Below, one piece after another: positions 15,040 through 22,742 of a stretch of DNA of 58,703 nucleotides; within the stretch, counting starts at the first letter, position 1, and each line of letters begins with the position of its first letter. The position numbers and the translations under genes are program-made. Where the stretch lies: contig CAMNOU010000016.1 in assembly GCA_946546945.1 (NCBI GenBank), positions 1 through 58,703 on the forward strand. Reading direction: 5' to 3'. The notes below the pieces were generated by a model. That model was given only the letters and a program-made list of their open reading frames with translations, had not been told where the DNA came from and did not search any database. The stretch comes from an uncultured Lachnospiraceae bacterium (GTDB lineage Bacteria; Bacillota; Clostridia; Lachnospirales; Lachnospiraceae).

Positions 15040-15909
15040 TTATCTTAACTCCGCATTTTCTAACGTCCGCAGCAATTTCCTCTGCGGATGCAGCGGCTTG
15101 AACATCGCCATGATAGAGTGTGTCTTTTTATAGGGATCCGGGATCTCGATCAGACGGTAATTTCCCTCTCTGCGGCTGTACGATGGACCGATAATGCCGA
15201 AATGCTTCCCTCTTTTCAGAGTCCCCATATAGGTATCCAGGTTATACGCGGTCTGTCTTGACCGGACAGGAAGTTCTCCATAGAAAGCCTGCTTTCCTTC
15301 CAGCGGTCTCCCATTCGCATAGACCAGGAAATCAGCTTCCATGATATCCTGTACTGAAACCGAATCCTTCTCATACCACGGATGCTGGTCAGACACGATG
15401 ATATACAGCGGATCCGTTCGCAGAATGATGGTTTCTACACCGACCCACTCCTTTCGGTGAATCCCGTTTGTGATGGCCAGGTCAACTGCATCCTGCTCCA
15501 TCAGACTTCTCAGCATCTCCAGATCTGCGGCCAGCAGACTGTATTTCAATTCCGGGTTCTGCCTGAGCAGATAATCCAGAACCGGCTCCAGCACCCTGCT
15601 GTACGAGTTCCCGTTAAAATACCCGATCCTCAGTACATTATTGCGCACATCAACGAACGTTCTCAACTGATTGTTTGCATGCTCCCATTCTCTGATCAAA
15701 GGGCGGTACAGCTCTTCCACTTTTTTCCCGATCTCGGTGACGATCACCTTGGTCGTAGAACGATCCAGAAGCTTTGCACCAATCTCCGCCTCCAATGTCA
15801 GAATCTGTTTTGACAATGCCTGATGAGAAATATGCAGTTCCCGGGCCGCTATATTAAAATTTTTGGTCTCGGCCACTTTGAGAAAATACTCAATTTTTCG
15901 TATGTCCAT
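15040..15909 (-). CDS. LysR-type transcriptional regulator
   Basis: A complete LysR protein of 289 residues. The winged helix-turn-helix fills the first 60 residues (KNFNIAARELHISHQALSKQILTLEAEIGAKLLDR). A type-2 periplasmic-binding-like effector domain follows (FNGNSYSRVLEPVLDYLL ... VDLAITNGIHRKEW). Unlike most LysR genes it is not divergent from its nearest neighbour: pfkB lies downstream in the same direction and a conserved hypothetical gene upstream. The effector is unknown. A second, truncated LysR gene occurs at 24865. Confidence 0.88.
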   Translation of the reverse strand: MDIRKIEYFLKVAETKNFNIAARELHISHQALSKQILTLEAEIGAKLLDRSTTKVIVTEIGKKVEELYRPLIREWEHANNQLRTFVDVRNNVLRIGYFNGNSYSRVLEPVLDYLLRQNPELKYSLLAADLEMLRSLMEQDAVDLAITNGIHRKEWVGVETIILRTDPLYIIVSDQHPWYEKDSVSVQDIMEADFLVYANGRPLEGKQAFYGELPVRSRQTAYNLDTYMGTLKRGKHFGIIGPSYSRREGNYRLIEIPDPYKKTHSIMAMFKPLHPQRKLLRTLENAELR

Positions 15910-16020
15910 ACTATCCTTGCAGCGTTGTGTTCCTTTATAAAAGACAACTCTCCCTGTGCAGTAATCTATTACTGATTATATCTGTTCTTTTGCCGGATAG
16001 CAATAAAAAGGTCTGCAAGC

Positions 16021-16860
16021 TTATCTTTTTGCGATATATCCACGGTACTGTGTATAGTTATCACTGTACGGAATATCCGTGATGAAGATACTGGTAAAAT
16101 TAAAGCATGGTGTCAGATAGGGGAACTGATCTGTCTGGGCAAAAGAAGGTTTCGCAATTTCTTTTGCTTTCACCACACATGCTTCGTACCATTCTTCAGG
16201 CCCCTCGAACCATACTTCTGTCACGCGGGAGAACGGACAGTTGTTCACATCCTGAAGGATATGACTGGACAGGATCCTGGTCACCTCCGGCATCGCCTGA
16301 AGCTTCGGGAATACCTCTTCGTGAAGCCATTTCTCTCCTTCTTCCTCCGGCGTACCTTCGGGCCACTGAATCATGAAAATAAAACGGTAGTTCGCGCCAT
16401 CCTCAATCGTGCGCTCTTTTCCTTTCAGATCTTCCTCCCAGCTAAGTGGATGGAATCCGAATACAAACGGTCTGCCGCCGCGTTTTCCGCTTGCCGCGCG
16501 GAAGGTATCCGCGTCCATGTTATCCTTTGCATCATCCGCATCGTCATCCGGAATAGAGTTCTGCCATTTTAAGACTTCCGGCGGCATCACCTCCGCAAAA
16601 GCCTTATTCGTGAACTCCGGTGTAAACGGATTCAAAAGCCAGTGGTGCTCGCACAGATGAAATCTGGCCGCTCCGAAACGTTCTCCTTCCGGCGGAACCG
16701 GAAGCGCGGAATAGAAAGCATATTTCATCACATAGGGTTCGAACTGCGCAATGGAATCCTCCACATGCAGCATATGCCATTTTAACAGTTTGTGACGATA
16801 CTGCTCCTTTGCCAGATCGGTAAAAATCATACTTCTCATCGGTTGAAACTCAAGTGCCAT
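16021..16860 (-). CDS. EthD-like dimeric alpha/beta-barrel protein
   Basis: The 279-residue protein seems to contain two ferredoxin-like alpha/beta-barrel halves. The second half (RFIFMIQWPEGTPEEEGEKW, EVTRILSSHILQD, VTEVWFEGPEEWYEAC) matches the strand-helix pattern of EthD/stress-responsive A/B-barrel proteins. The first half (YRHKLLKWHMLHVEDSIAQF, ALPVPPEGERFGAARFHLCEHHWL) repeats it loosely. Such proteins often assist degradation of aromatic or ring compounds, sometimes as small enzymes. A GAGGAGG site lies six bases before ATG 16860; ATG 16863 is an alternative. A terminator separates it from the MFS gene upstream, so it is its own unit. Neither substrate nor reaction can be assigned. 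Confidence 0.6.
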   Translation of the reverse strand: MALEFQPMRSMIFTDLAKEQYRHKLLKWHMLHVEDSIAQFEPYVMKYAFYSALPVPPEGERFGAARFHLCEHHWLLNPFTPEFTNKAFAEVMPPEVLKWQNSIPDDDADDAKDNMDADTFRAASGKRGGRPFVFGFHPLSWEEDLKGKERTIEDGANYRFIFMIQWPEGTPEEEGEKWLHEEVFPKLQAMPEVTRILSSHILQDVNNCPFSRVTEVWFEGPEEWYEACVVKAKEIAKPSFAQTDQFPYLTPCFNFTSIFITDIPYSDNYTQYRGYIAKR

Positions 16861-16934
16861 CATATACCTCCTCGTATCACATTTTTTTATTTTCTATCCT
16901 TTATTATCCTTCTTTGGATGCTTTTTGAGAAGCA

Positions 16935-16980
16935 CAAAAAAACTGCCTTTCAGCAACCGGAAGTTGCCGAAAGGCGGTTT
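16935..16980 (-). terminator. Intrinsic terminator after the MFS gene
   Basis: On the minus strand CCTTTCGGCAAC pairs with GTTGCTGAAAGG around a short loop, followed by GCAGTTTTTTT. Confidence 0.8.
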
Positions 16981-16983
16981 GTA

Positions 16984-18267
16984 CTATTCGTCATAGATTC
17001 CGACCGGATCCCCGGTCTGTTCATCATACTGAGGGATCCGGATCAGGAACATCATTACCGTCCCGGCCGCGGTAAAAATCAGAAAGACCCAGTAACAGAC
17101 AACCAGATTCTGCATACCGGCAGCCGAAATGATCACGAAGCCCAGATAGCGAATGGACTGCAGCGGAGCAATGATGCGGTTCGCCTCGATGAATCCGAAC
17201 CGTCCGAAGCAGCTGCCGACCATTGACGGAATCAGGTTGCCGATTCCGCCGACGCTGCATCCCACAAAGATGCAGGCCGCCCATACCCATCCCATCGTTC
17301 CATCCTGTCTGATCATGATCAGAAGTGCAGCCATGTACCAGATCCCGCTGATCACACAGGTTTTTTTTATGCCGATTCTCTGATCGATAAATCCCCAGAC
17401 ATAGCTGGCAGCAATCGCAATCAGGGAAGTGACGGTCAGCATGGGGACTGCCACAAACCGTTCCAGTCCGCAGGATACCAGGTGCGGAATAAAGTTGGAG
17501 ATCATGCCGATTGTCGCCAGCCACAGAAGTCCCATGCCGATTCCGATCAGCCAGGTATTCCGGTTTCTCAGGATAACGGCAGTTGTCAGCTTTTTCGCCA
17601 TTTCTCTCTGGCGGCGGCTGATCATCAAAAGGTACTCTCTGTCTGCCGGCTCGTTATCCGGTGTCACACCGGCCTGTTCAGGTGTGTCTTTGACCAGAAC
17701 AGCAGCCAAAACCGCCGCTGTAAGACAAAGCAGCGCCATAAAACCATACGCACCGGACGGGGATCCGATCCGGTTCAGTATCAGGATCAATGTAGCAGTA
17801 CAAAGCGGCAGTCCCATGGTCGCCCAGCCGAGCGCCATGCCCTTCTTTTTGGGAAACCATATATTCATGATGTTATTTGGCACCACATTCATCTGAACAT
17901 TCCCGCTGACAATCGTATTGCAGATGATCATGGCGCAGAATACAAAAAGATTCGGCGTAAAAGCAAAAATCAGGCAGAAAACCGCACACAGGATATTGCC
18001 CGCAATTGCCATCTTCCTGCTGCCGAACCGCGATGCCAGCACACTGAACAGCATTGCAAAAAGTATCCCGAGCCAGCCTCCCAGCCCGGACATCAGATTT
18101 GACAGGCCTGCCACGGCCTGCACACCGCCCCACTCCGGCCGGAGTGCGCCAAATGCAGCCGGATACCAGTTCAGCGTCACAGTGGAAAGACCGGCTGCCA
18201 GATAATAGGAAAAACAGCAATACAGAATGATTGCCCACCCTTTTCTTCCAAAATGATTATTTTTCAT
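16984..18267 (-). CDS. MFS permease, OFA-like
   Basis: This 427-residue integral membrane protein has about 12 hydrophobic segments in two halves separated by a charged loop (ADREYLLMISRRQREMAKKL, about residues 210-230). The WFPKKKGMALGW motif between helices 4 and 5 and the later FIDQRIGIKKTC loop are typical of the oxalate/formate-antiporter-like branch of the major facilitator superfamily. A related permease is encoded at 50241 (WFPTRKGGVMG, VDQKIGTKKSM), so the window has two paralogues, each near OYE-type and flavodoxin-fold genes. Its ATG overlaps the TGA of dinB as ATGA. An organic-acid substrate is likely; its identity is unknown. Confidence 0.85.
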   Translation of the reverse strand: MKNNHFGRKGWAIILYCCFSYYLAAGLSTVTLNWYPAAFGALRPEWGGVQAVAGLSNLMSGLGGWLGILFAMLFSVLASRFGSRKMAIAGNILCAVFCLIFAFTPNLFVFCAMIICNTIVSGNVQMNVVPNNIMNIWFPKKKGMALGWATMGLPLCTATLILILNRIGSPSGAYGFMALLCLTAAVLAAVLVKDTPEQAGVTPDNEPADREYLLMISRRQREMAKKLTTAVILRNRNTWLIGIGMGLLWLATIGMISNFIPHLVSCGLERFVAVPMLTVTSLIAIAASYVWGFIDQRIGIKKTCVISGIWYMAALLIMIRQDGTMGWVWAACIFVGCSVGGIGNLIPSMVGSCFGRFGFIEANRIIAPLQSIRYLGFVIISAAGMQNLVVCYWVFLIFTAAGTVMMFLIRIPQYDEQTGDPVGIYDE

Positions 18268-19478
18268 GCGTGCTTCCTCATATACTCTATTGTCTTATGT
18301 AAAACATCCGCCTGAAAAATCTGATCCATATGACCGGCAAAATCAAGATGATACTTCTTTTGCAGCGCATCCAGCAGCTTCTTCATCTCCCTGTCCCTGC
18401 GGTCTTTTTCATCCGTCAGGAAATCCGCAATGGTAAACTGGCGGCCTTCCTCCGGAGCCAGATTGTAAATACCCGCCCCGATCAGACGGACCGGCCGTTT
18501 TTCAACCTGTTCGAGCATCTTTGCGGCTTCCCGGAAAATCATAAATGCACTGTCACAGGCAGGAATGCTCCTTGACCGGCTGATCCCTTTCATGTCCGCA
18601 TAGGTCAGTTTCAGCGTGACCCCATTTCCATGGAGCGCATACCGTCTGGCCCTGTGCTCCACACACAAAGCGAGCAGCACCAGGACATCCTTTAAAAGTT
18701 CATAATCGGTCACATCCTCCTGAAAGGTGACTTCACGGCTGATGGATTTCGCGTCCTGAGGACGGTAGGGTTTGACTTTTCTGCTGTCAATTCCAAAAGC
18801 AATCTTTGAGATCCACTGTCCCTGTTTCCCCAGAAGACGGATGACCAGATCCTTCTTTTCCTGTATATCCCGGACAGTGTGAATTCCGTAAATGTGCAGC
18901 TTCTGCGCGGTCATCTCTCCCACCGTATATAAGACACGCACATCCCGGTCAATAATCAGATTCACAAAATCCTCCGCAGTCGGAATTTCAAAGTATCCGT
19001 CGGGCTTCTTTTCCTCACTCGCTGTCTTGGCGGCTGTTTTTGAATAGGCCACCCCCACCGAACAGGTCAGTCCTACCTCTTCCCTCGTTCGTTTTTTGAT
19101 CTCATGAGCGATCTTCCTTGCCCCCTCAAGATCTCCTGCCTGTTTGGTCACATCCAGATATGCCTCATCCAGCGCGATCGTCTCTGCAGCGGAAGCATAA
19201 GTATTCCAGATGTCATGAAGCTTCGCGGAAACTGCTTTATATTTATCCAGATTCGGATGCATATAGATGCCATTCGGACAGAGTCTGTACGCCTCTTTTA
19301 TATTCATCGCGGAATGAACACCATACTTGCGGGCCTCGTAACTGCAGGTCGCAACGACACCGCGCTCACCCGGCAGAGACCCGATGATCAGCGGCTTTCC
19401 CCGAAGTTGCGGATTGTCTCTCACTTCCACAGATGCAAAAAAGGCATCCATATCCACATGTATAATAATCTGGTCCAT
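18264..19478 (-). CDS. dinB: DNA polymerase IV (Y-family translesion polymerase)
   Basis: This 404-residue Y-family polymerase copies past damaged template bases. The start IIIHVDMDAFFASVEV gives the first metal-binding Asp and the steric-gate region, and AETIALDEAYLDVT carries the catalytic Asp-Glu pair. The palm/fingers, thumb with HhH (GEMTAQKLHIYGIHTVRDIQ) and little-finger domains follow in order. The length is normal, but the protein ends without the usual beta-clamp QLxLF-like tail that I can recognise. No LexA/DinR box was seen upstream. It overlaps the MFS gene by four bases, an unusual pairing. Confidence 0.93.
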   Translation of the reverse strand: MDQIIIHVDMDAFFASVEVRDNPQLRGKPLIIGSLPGERGVVATCSYEARKYGVHSAMNIKEAYRLCPNGIYMHPNLDKYKAVSAKLHDIWNTYASAAETIALDEAYLDVTKQAGDLEGARKIAHEIKKRTREEVGLTCSVGVAYSKTAAKTASEEKKPDGYFEIPTAEDFVNLIIDRDVRVLYTVGEMTAQKLHIYGIHTVRDIQEKKDLVIRLLGKQGQWISKIAFGIDSRKVKPYRPQDAKSISREVTFQEDVTDYELLKDVLVLLALCVEHRARRYALHGNGVTLKLTYADMKGISRSRSIPACDSAFMIFREAAKMLEQVEKRPVRLIGAGIYNLAPEEGRQFTIADFLTDEKDRRDREMKKLLDALQKKYHLDFAGHMDQIFQADVLHKTIEYMRKHA

Positions 19479-19605
19479 CAGATGCTTTACGGCCTCTCCT
19501 TCATAATCGTATTTTTCTCGGAATGCACTACTATTGTATCACATTTTCTGATGGATACAATGAAAGAATGCTGCGCTGAGCCATACGCCCTGATATAGTA
19601 AAAAT

Positions 19606-19615
19606 TGCACGTGCA
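19606..19615 (+). promoter_or_regulatory. TGCACGTGCA palindrome, candidate antitoxin operator
   Basis: A perfect 10-bp palindrome sits 22 bases upstream of the TTG start of the DinJ-like gene and just after a TATAGT box at 19594-19599. RelB/DinJ-type antitoxins usually bind such sites to repress themselves. Confidence 0.5.
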
Positions 19616-19636
19616 CATTTTCCAGGAGTTATTCGA

Positions 19637-19873
19637 TTGGCAAAAACATCAAATATATATGTCCGTATTGAACCACAAATTAAGGATGGCGCGGAGGAAG
19701 TTCTTTCTGCTCTTGGGCTCTCACCTTCAAGCGCAATCTCGATGTTCTACAAACAGATTATGCTCCAGAAGGGCTTGCCTTTTGCCGTAAAAATGCCTTC
19801 AGAAAGTGATGGAAGCATCTGTGAAAGGCGGATTGCTTTTTATCCCCGACTTATCTTCAAAGGTAAAAGATGA
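19637..19873 (+). CDS. RelB/DinJ-family antitoxin, apparently without toxin
   Basis: From TTG 19637 (AGGAG 8 bases upstream) the 78-residue protein begins AKTSNIYVRIEPQIKDGAEEVLSALGLSPSSAISMFYKQIMLQKGLPF. This is a ribbon-helix-helix of the RelB/DinJ type. The tail after VKMPSESD does not look like the usual DinJ C-terminus, so it may be frameshifted or replaced. No YafQ/RelE-like toxin frame follows. A short frame (19809-19973) overlaps its end. It probably represses its own promoter through the palindrome at 19606. It may be an orphan remnant of a toxin-antitoxin module. Confidence 0.75.
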   Translation: MAKTSNIYVRIEPQIKDGAEEVLSALGLSPSSAISMFYKQIMLQKGLPFAVKMPSESDGSICERRIAFYPRLIFKGKR

Positions 19874-19973
19874 TGATGCACTCCGCAAAACATTGATGGA
19901 TCTGAAAGTTTATGACCGCGAAGAAGGTCTGAAAATCATCAACAAATATATGGATGATATAAAGAAACTATAA
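19809..19973 (+). CDS. Short ORF of unknown function overlapping the antitoxin gene
   Basis: ATG 19809 opens a 54-residue frame (MEASVKGGLLFIPDLSSKVK...DDIKKL) ending at TAA 19971-19973. The composition (charged, helical C-terminus YDREEGLKIINKYMDDIKKL) looks protein-like, yet there is only a weak AGAAAG site. It could be the displaced C-terminal part of the antitoxin, a fragment of another gene, or a true small gene. No toxin motif is visible. Confidence 0.35.
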   Translation: MEASVKGGLLFIPDLSSKVKDDDALRKTLMDLKVYDREEGLKIINKYMDDIKKL

Positions 19974-20022
19974 GTCGGCTTTTTAAAAAAGAGAAAGTAT
20001 AATCCGGGGGAATAGTCACCCA

Positions 20023-20060
20023 AAAACATAACCACCCATTGGACGAGTGGTTATGTTTTA
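20023..20060. terminator. Bidirectional terminator between convergent genes
   Basis: AAACATAACCAC (20024-20035) and GTGGTTATGTTT (20047-20058) form a 12-bp stem with T-rich flanks on both strands, between the antitoxin and amidohydrolase genes. Confidence 0.75.
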
Positions 20061-20141
20061 TGTTATAGTACCCAATTATCCTTTCAGCCTCTCACAGCAG
20101 GCATATACCTCATCGCATGGGCCGAATGTGCCCGTTTCGCC

Positions 20142-21116
20142 TCAAAACTTATAGAGCCGCTCTGCGTTTTCGTGGAAGAACATTTCAGTGTATGGCCTGA
20201 GCTTGGAATCGGCCTCTAAAAATGCGCGGATATCCGCTACACGGTCAATGCTTTTTTGTGTGGGCGTAAACGGGTAATCGCTTCCATATAGGATATGGCT
20301 TGCCGGGACAAAACGCAGCAAAAGCGGCAAGAGGTCCGGGATCGGATTGCCGGCCATATCATAATAAAAACGGCTCAGATTTTCTTTTACATACAATTCT
20401 TCTTTTAACACGCCAAGCCGCTTTAATAACGGGACAAACTCTTCCCCCCGGTCAGCAATGTTAGCCAGAAAAGCGCCGCTGTGCGGTACAATGATTTTTA
20501 ACTGATGATATCGTTCCATCACGCCATGGCCCATCATGTTCAGTACTGCCCTGGTCGTATCCGCAAAGAATTCAAACACCGGAATGATTTTTGCCGAGAA
20601 AAGATCATCCCGCAGGCCGTCAGGCCGGTGCGGATGGATGTTGATGATTGTTCTGCGCTCATGCAGTACCTGAAACAGCGGATCAAGCGCGGGATCGCCC
20701 AAATACTGTCCGCGCGCGTTGCTGGCAAGCTTGATTCCTGCCGCACCCAGCTCATCAAGTGCGTAGATTGCTTCGTCGATTGCCGCCTCCACGTTCGGAA
20801 GAGGAAGCACCGCATGAAAACGGAAACGATCCGGGTATTCTTTCTGCAAACGGGCCGCAGCTTCATTCAGCTTCCTGCAGATTCTGATCCCTTCCTCCTC
20901 ACTGCCGGGATAATACGGCTGCGGTGAGGACAACGTGATTACAGCAAGACTCGTCCCAGAGTCATCCATCATTTTGAGCATTTCTTCATTGGTCTTGCGC
21001 GGCAGCAAAATGCTGTCTTCAAACAAAGCATCATTTTGTTCCAGATAATCAAAATACTCTGGAATAGCGTAGTGCAGATGAACATCAATCAAAGAACGTT
21101 TTTTTAATTCCTGCAT
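20142..21116 (-). CDS. Amidohydrolase-2 (ACMSD/OHCU-like) metal-dependent hydrolase or decarboxylase
   Basis: The 324-residue TIM-barrel enzyme starts SLIDVHLHYAIPEYF, with the HxH metal pair near residue 13. Later metal/catalytic residues are seen in IINIHPHRPDG, KIIVPHSGAFLANIADR and ILYGSDYPFTPTQ. This is the amidohydrolase-2 subfamily that contains aminocarboxymuconate-semialdehyde and salicylate-type decarboxylases. Decarboxylation or hydrolysis of an aromatic or unsaturated acid is therefore plausible. I chose ATG 21116 behind GGAAGGGA; the longer frame begins in the promoter. It is divergent from the HTH-Uma2 gene and has its own TTGCAT-N17-TATACT promoter. Confidence 0.82.
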   Translation of the reverse strand: MQELKKRSLIDVHLHYAIPEYFDYLEQNDALFEDSILLPRKTNEEMLKMMDDSGTSLAVITLSSPQPYYPGSEEEGIRICRKLNEAAARLQKEYPDRFRFHAVLPLPNVEAAIDEAIYALDELGAAGIKLASNARGQYLGDPALDPLFQVLHERRTIINIHPHRPDGLRDDLFSAKIIPVFEFFADTTRAVLNMMGHGVMERYHQLKIIVPHSGAFLANIADRGEEFVPLLKRLGVLKEELYVKENLSRFYYDMAGNPIPDLLPLLLRFVPASHILYGSDYPFTPTQKSIDRVADIRAFLEADSKLRPYTEMFFHENAERLYKF

Positions 21117-21156
21117 AGTCCCTTCCTTTCTGAAACCTTCACATGGGAGTGAACCG

Positions 21157-21185
21157 AGTATATCACAAGGGGTATTATTATGCAA
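21157..21185 (-). promoter_or_regulatory. Promoter of the amidohydrolase gene
   Basis: On the minus strand TTGCAT (21185-21180) and TATACT (21162-21157) are spaced by 17 bp. Confidence 0.65.
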
Positions 21186-21238
21186 TCCACTTTATGTATC
21201 GGCAGCTCTTTTTTTAATGGAAATTTATTGGAAATCTG

Positions 21239-21267
21239 TTGACGCCCTTTCCTCTATTTGGTATATT
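21239..21267 (+). promoter_or_regulatory. Promoter of the HTH-Uma2 gene
   Basis: TTGACG (21239-21244) and TATATT (21262-21267) are spaced by 17 bp, 38 bp before the ATG at 21306. Confidence 0.65.
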
Positions 21268-21305
21268 TATGGAAACAGAAACCCAGATGACAAGGAGGAA
21301 ACGTT

Positions 21306-22094
21306 ATGCTGACATTAGAGGAAATGCGTGCACGAAAAAGGATTCTCGGCTATACCAACCTGATCCTTTCACAGAAATCGGGCGTTCCTCTCGGAACAGT
21401 CCAGAAGATCATGGCCGGCGTAACAAAAAGTCCCAGACAGAATACCCTCCGGGCCCTGTCAGATGCCCTGCGCGATGAGAATCAGCCTGTTTGCGATTAT
21501 GCGTCCGAGTCACCCGCGCATCTCGAAGTGAGGGAGGCTCTGTCGGACTATTTGCCACACAAGGACTCTTATACCATAGATGATATTGAATCCCTGCCGG
21601 AATATGTGAGAGCCGAACTGATCGATGGTCAGATATATTATATGAGCGTGCCGTCGCGAACGCATCAGCGCATTGTCGGCGAACTCCATCTGATTGTCGC
21701 AAACTATATCCGGGCACACAACGGAGACTGTGAAGTGTACATACCTCCATTCGGCGTATATCTGTTTCCGGATAATTCCGCCCTTGTAGAACCCGATTTG
21801 ACGATTGTATGCGATCCGGAAAAACTGGATGAAAAGGGGTGCCACGGCGCCCCGGACTGGATCGTCGAAGTCGTCTCCCCCTCATCAAAAAAACGTGATC
21901 ATGTGATAAAACTTAACAAATACCGGGAAGCCGGCGTAAGGGAATATTGGATCGTTTTCCCTGAAAAGCGAGTCGTGCTCGTCTACCAGTTCGCGCAGGA
22001 TGAAAAAGAAGAAGATGTCACCATCTATTCTTTTGACGATGACATCCCCTGCGGAATCTATCCGGATCTGTTTGTACAGTTGACCGGTTTTTGA
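21306..22094 (+). CDS. HTH-Uma2 (DUF820) fusion, PD-(D/E)XK-like nuclease
   Basis: The 262-residue protein joins an N-terminal XRE-like helix-turn-helix (about residues 1-55, LILSQKSGVPLGTVQKIMAG) to a Uma2/DUF820 domain (about 85-255). The Uma2 part shows the restriction-endonuclease-like core: ALVEPDLTIVCDPE with the acidic residue, then PDWIVEVVSPSSKKRD (E-x-V..S..K) and KYREAGVREYWIV. Uma2 proteins are structurally nuclease-like but their role is unproven; most are abundant in cyanobacteria and some Bacillota. The added HTH suggests targeting to specific DNA. It stands alone between the amidohydrolase and a small hypothetical gene. Confidence 0.82.
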   Translation: MLTLEEMRARKRILGYTNLILSQKSGVPLGTVQKIMAGVTKSPRQNTLRALSDALRDENQPVCDYASESPAHLEVREALSDYLPHKDSYTIDDIESLPEYVRAELIDGQIYYMSVPSRTHQRIVGELHLIVANYIRAHNGDCEVYIPPFGVYLFPDNSALVEPDLTIVCDPEKLDEKGCHGAPDWIVEVVSPSSKKRDHVIKLNKYREAGVREYWIVFPEKRVVLVYQFAQDEKEEDVTIYSFDDDIPCGIYPDLFVQLTGF

Positions 22095-22127
22095 GACGAG
22101 TTTATTTTCCATGAACGTATCGGAGTA

Positions 22128-22478
22128 TTACACATCCGCTGCCTTGGGATGCTCCTTTAATAACTCGATCTTTCTGATCATCACACCTGCGGAATTGATC
22201 TCGCCGCTGACGCGCACCCATTTACCGGGCAGCTCCATCAGTGCAGCAGGCGCCATATTTGTAAAATCATGCTGCCGCTCTTCCCTGCCTGCGGCGAGGC
22301 GATACCGCACACTCCGATCCGTACACTCACGGCACAGCTCTTTACAATTCGCAAAATATCGCTCTGCTGCATACGCCATGACATCGTTTTCATATTCACA
22401 GGGAACCTGTGACAGGAACACACACTGATCTGATACAGATACGACACAGACTGCAGATCCATATTTCATCTTCTTCAT
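22128..22478 (-). CDS. Hypothetical protein behind an attenuator-like leader
   Basis: I do not recognise this 116-residue protein. It has six cysteines, mostly in the segment YFANCKELCRECTD (about residues 43-56), which could bind zinc. The C-terminal beta-like stretch LPGKWVRVSGEINSAGVMIRKIELL (split around residue 90-110) has an OB-fold flavour. No signal peptide or membrane segment is seen. ATG 22478 lies nine bases behind GGAGG; ATG 22484 is too close. The gene has a long leader (22479-22680) containing a terminator/antiterminator arrangement, so its expression is probably conditional. Confidence 0.6.
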   Translation of the reverse strand: MKKMKYGSAVCVVSVSDQCVFLSQVPCEYENDVMAYAAERYFANCKELCRECTDRSVRYRLAAGREERQHDFTNMAPAALMELPGKWVRVSGEINSAGVMIRKIELLKEHPKAADV

Positions 22479-22684
22479 AAACATTTACCTCCATACCTTT
22501 CAGAATATTCTTAATAACGGAGCGCTTTTTATGCCATCGGAAATTGCAATTTCCGATGACATAAAAAAAACTAAGTCCTTATCCTCAAGACTTAGTGTTT
22601 AAAATCTCATTATGACGCACTAAGCCCCTGAAGATAACCGATCAAATTCCCAATGCGTATTTGGTTGTAAATGTTTATGAATCT
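22479..22684 (-). promoter_or_regulatory. Attenuator-like leader with alternative hairpins
   Basis: Reading leftward, the arm AUCUUCAGGGGCUUAGUG (22635-22618) can pair with CACUAAGUCUUGAGGAU (22597-22581): 17 pairs including G-U, with one bulge. The same 3' arm also belongs to a terminator, ACTAAGTC-N11-GACTTAGT followed by eight T (22596-22562). The two folds exclude each other. A long perfect palindrome (22535-22558) with complementary T- and A-rich flanks follows before the ribosome site. The ligand or trigger is unknown; I recognise no riboswitch family. Confidence 0.55.
22562..22597 (-). terminator. Intrinsic terminator within the leader
   Basis: Minus strand ACTAAGTC, 11-nt loop, GACTTAGT, then T8. 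It may also end transcription from the truncated DUF4317 gene upstream. Confidence 0.7.
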
Positions 22685-22712
22685 ACTATATCAGCTTTTT
22701 CCTGAATGTCAA
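22685..22712 (-). promoter_or_regulatory. Promoter of the leader transcript
   Basis: On the minus strand TTGACA (22712-22707) and TATAGT (22690-22685) are spaced by 16 bp, directly upstream of the attenuator-like leader. Confidence 0.6.
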
Positions 22713-22742
22713 TACAATTTGTCTGCTTTTTCCTGTTTCTGT

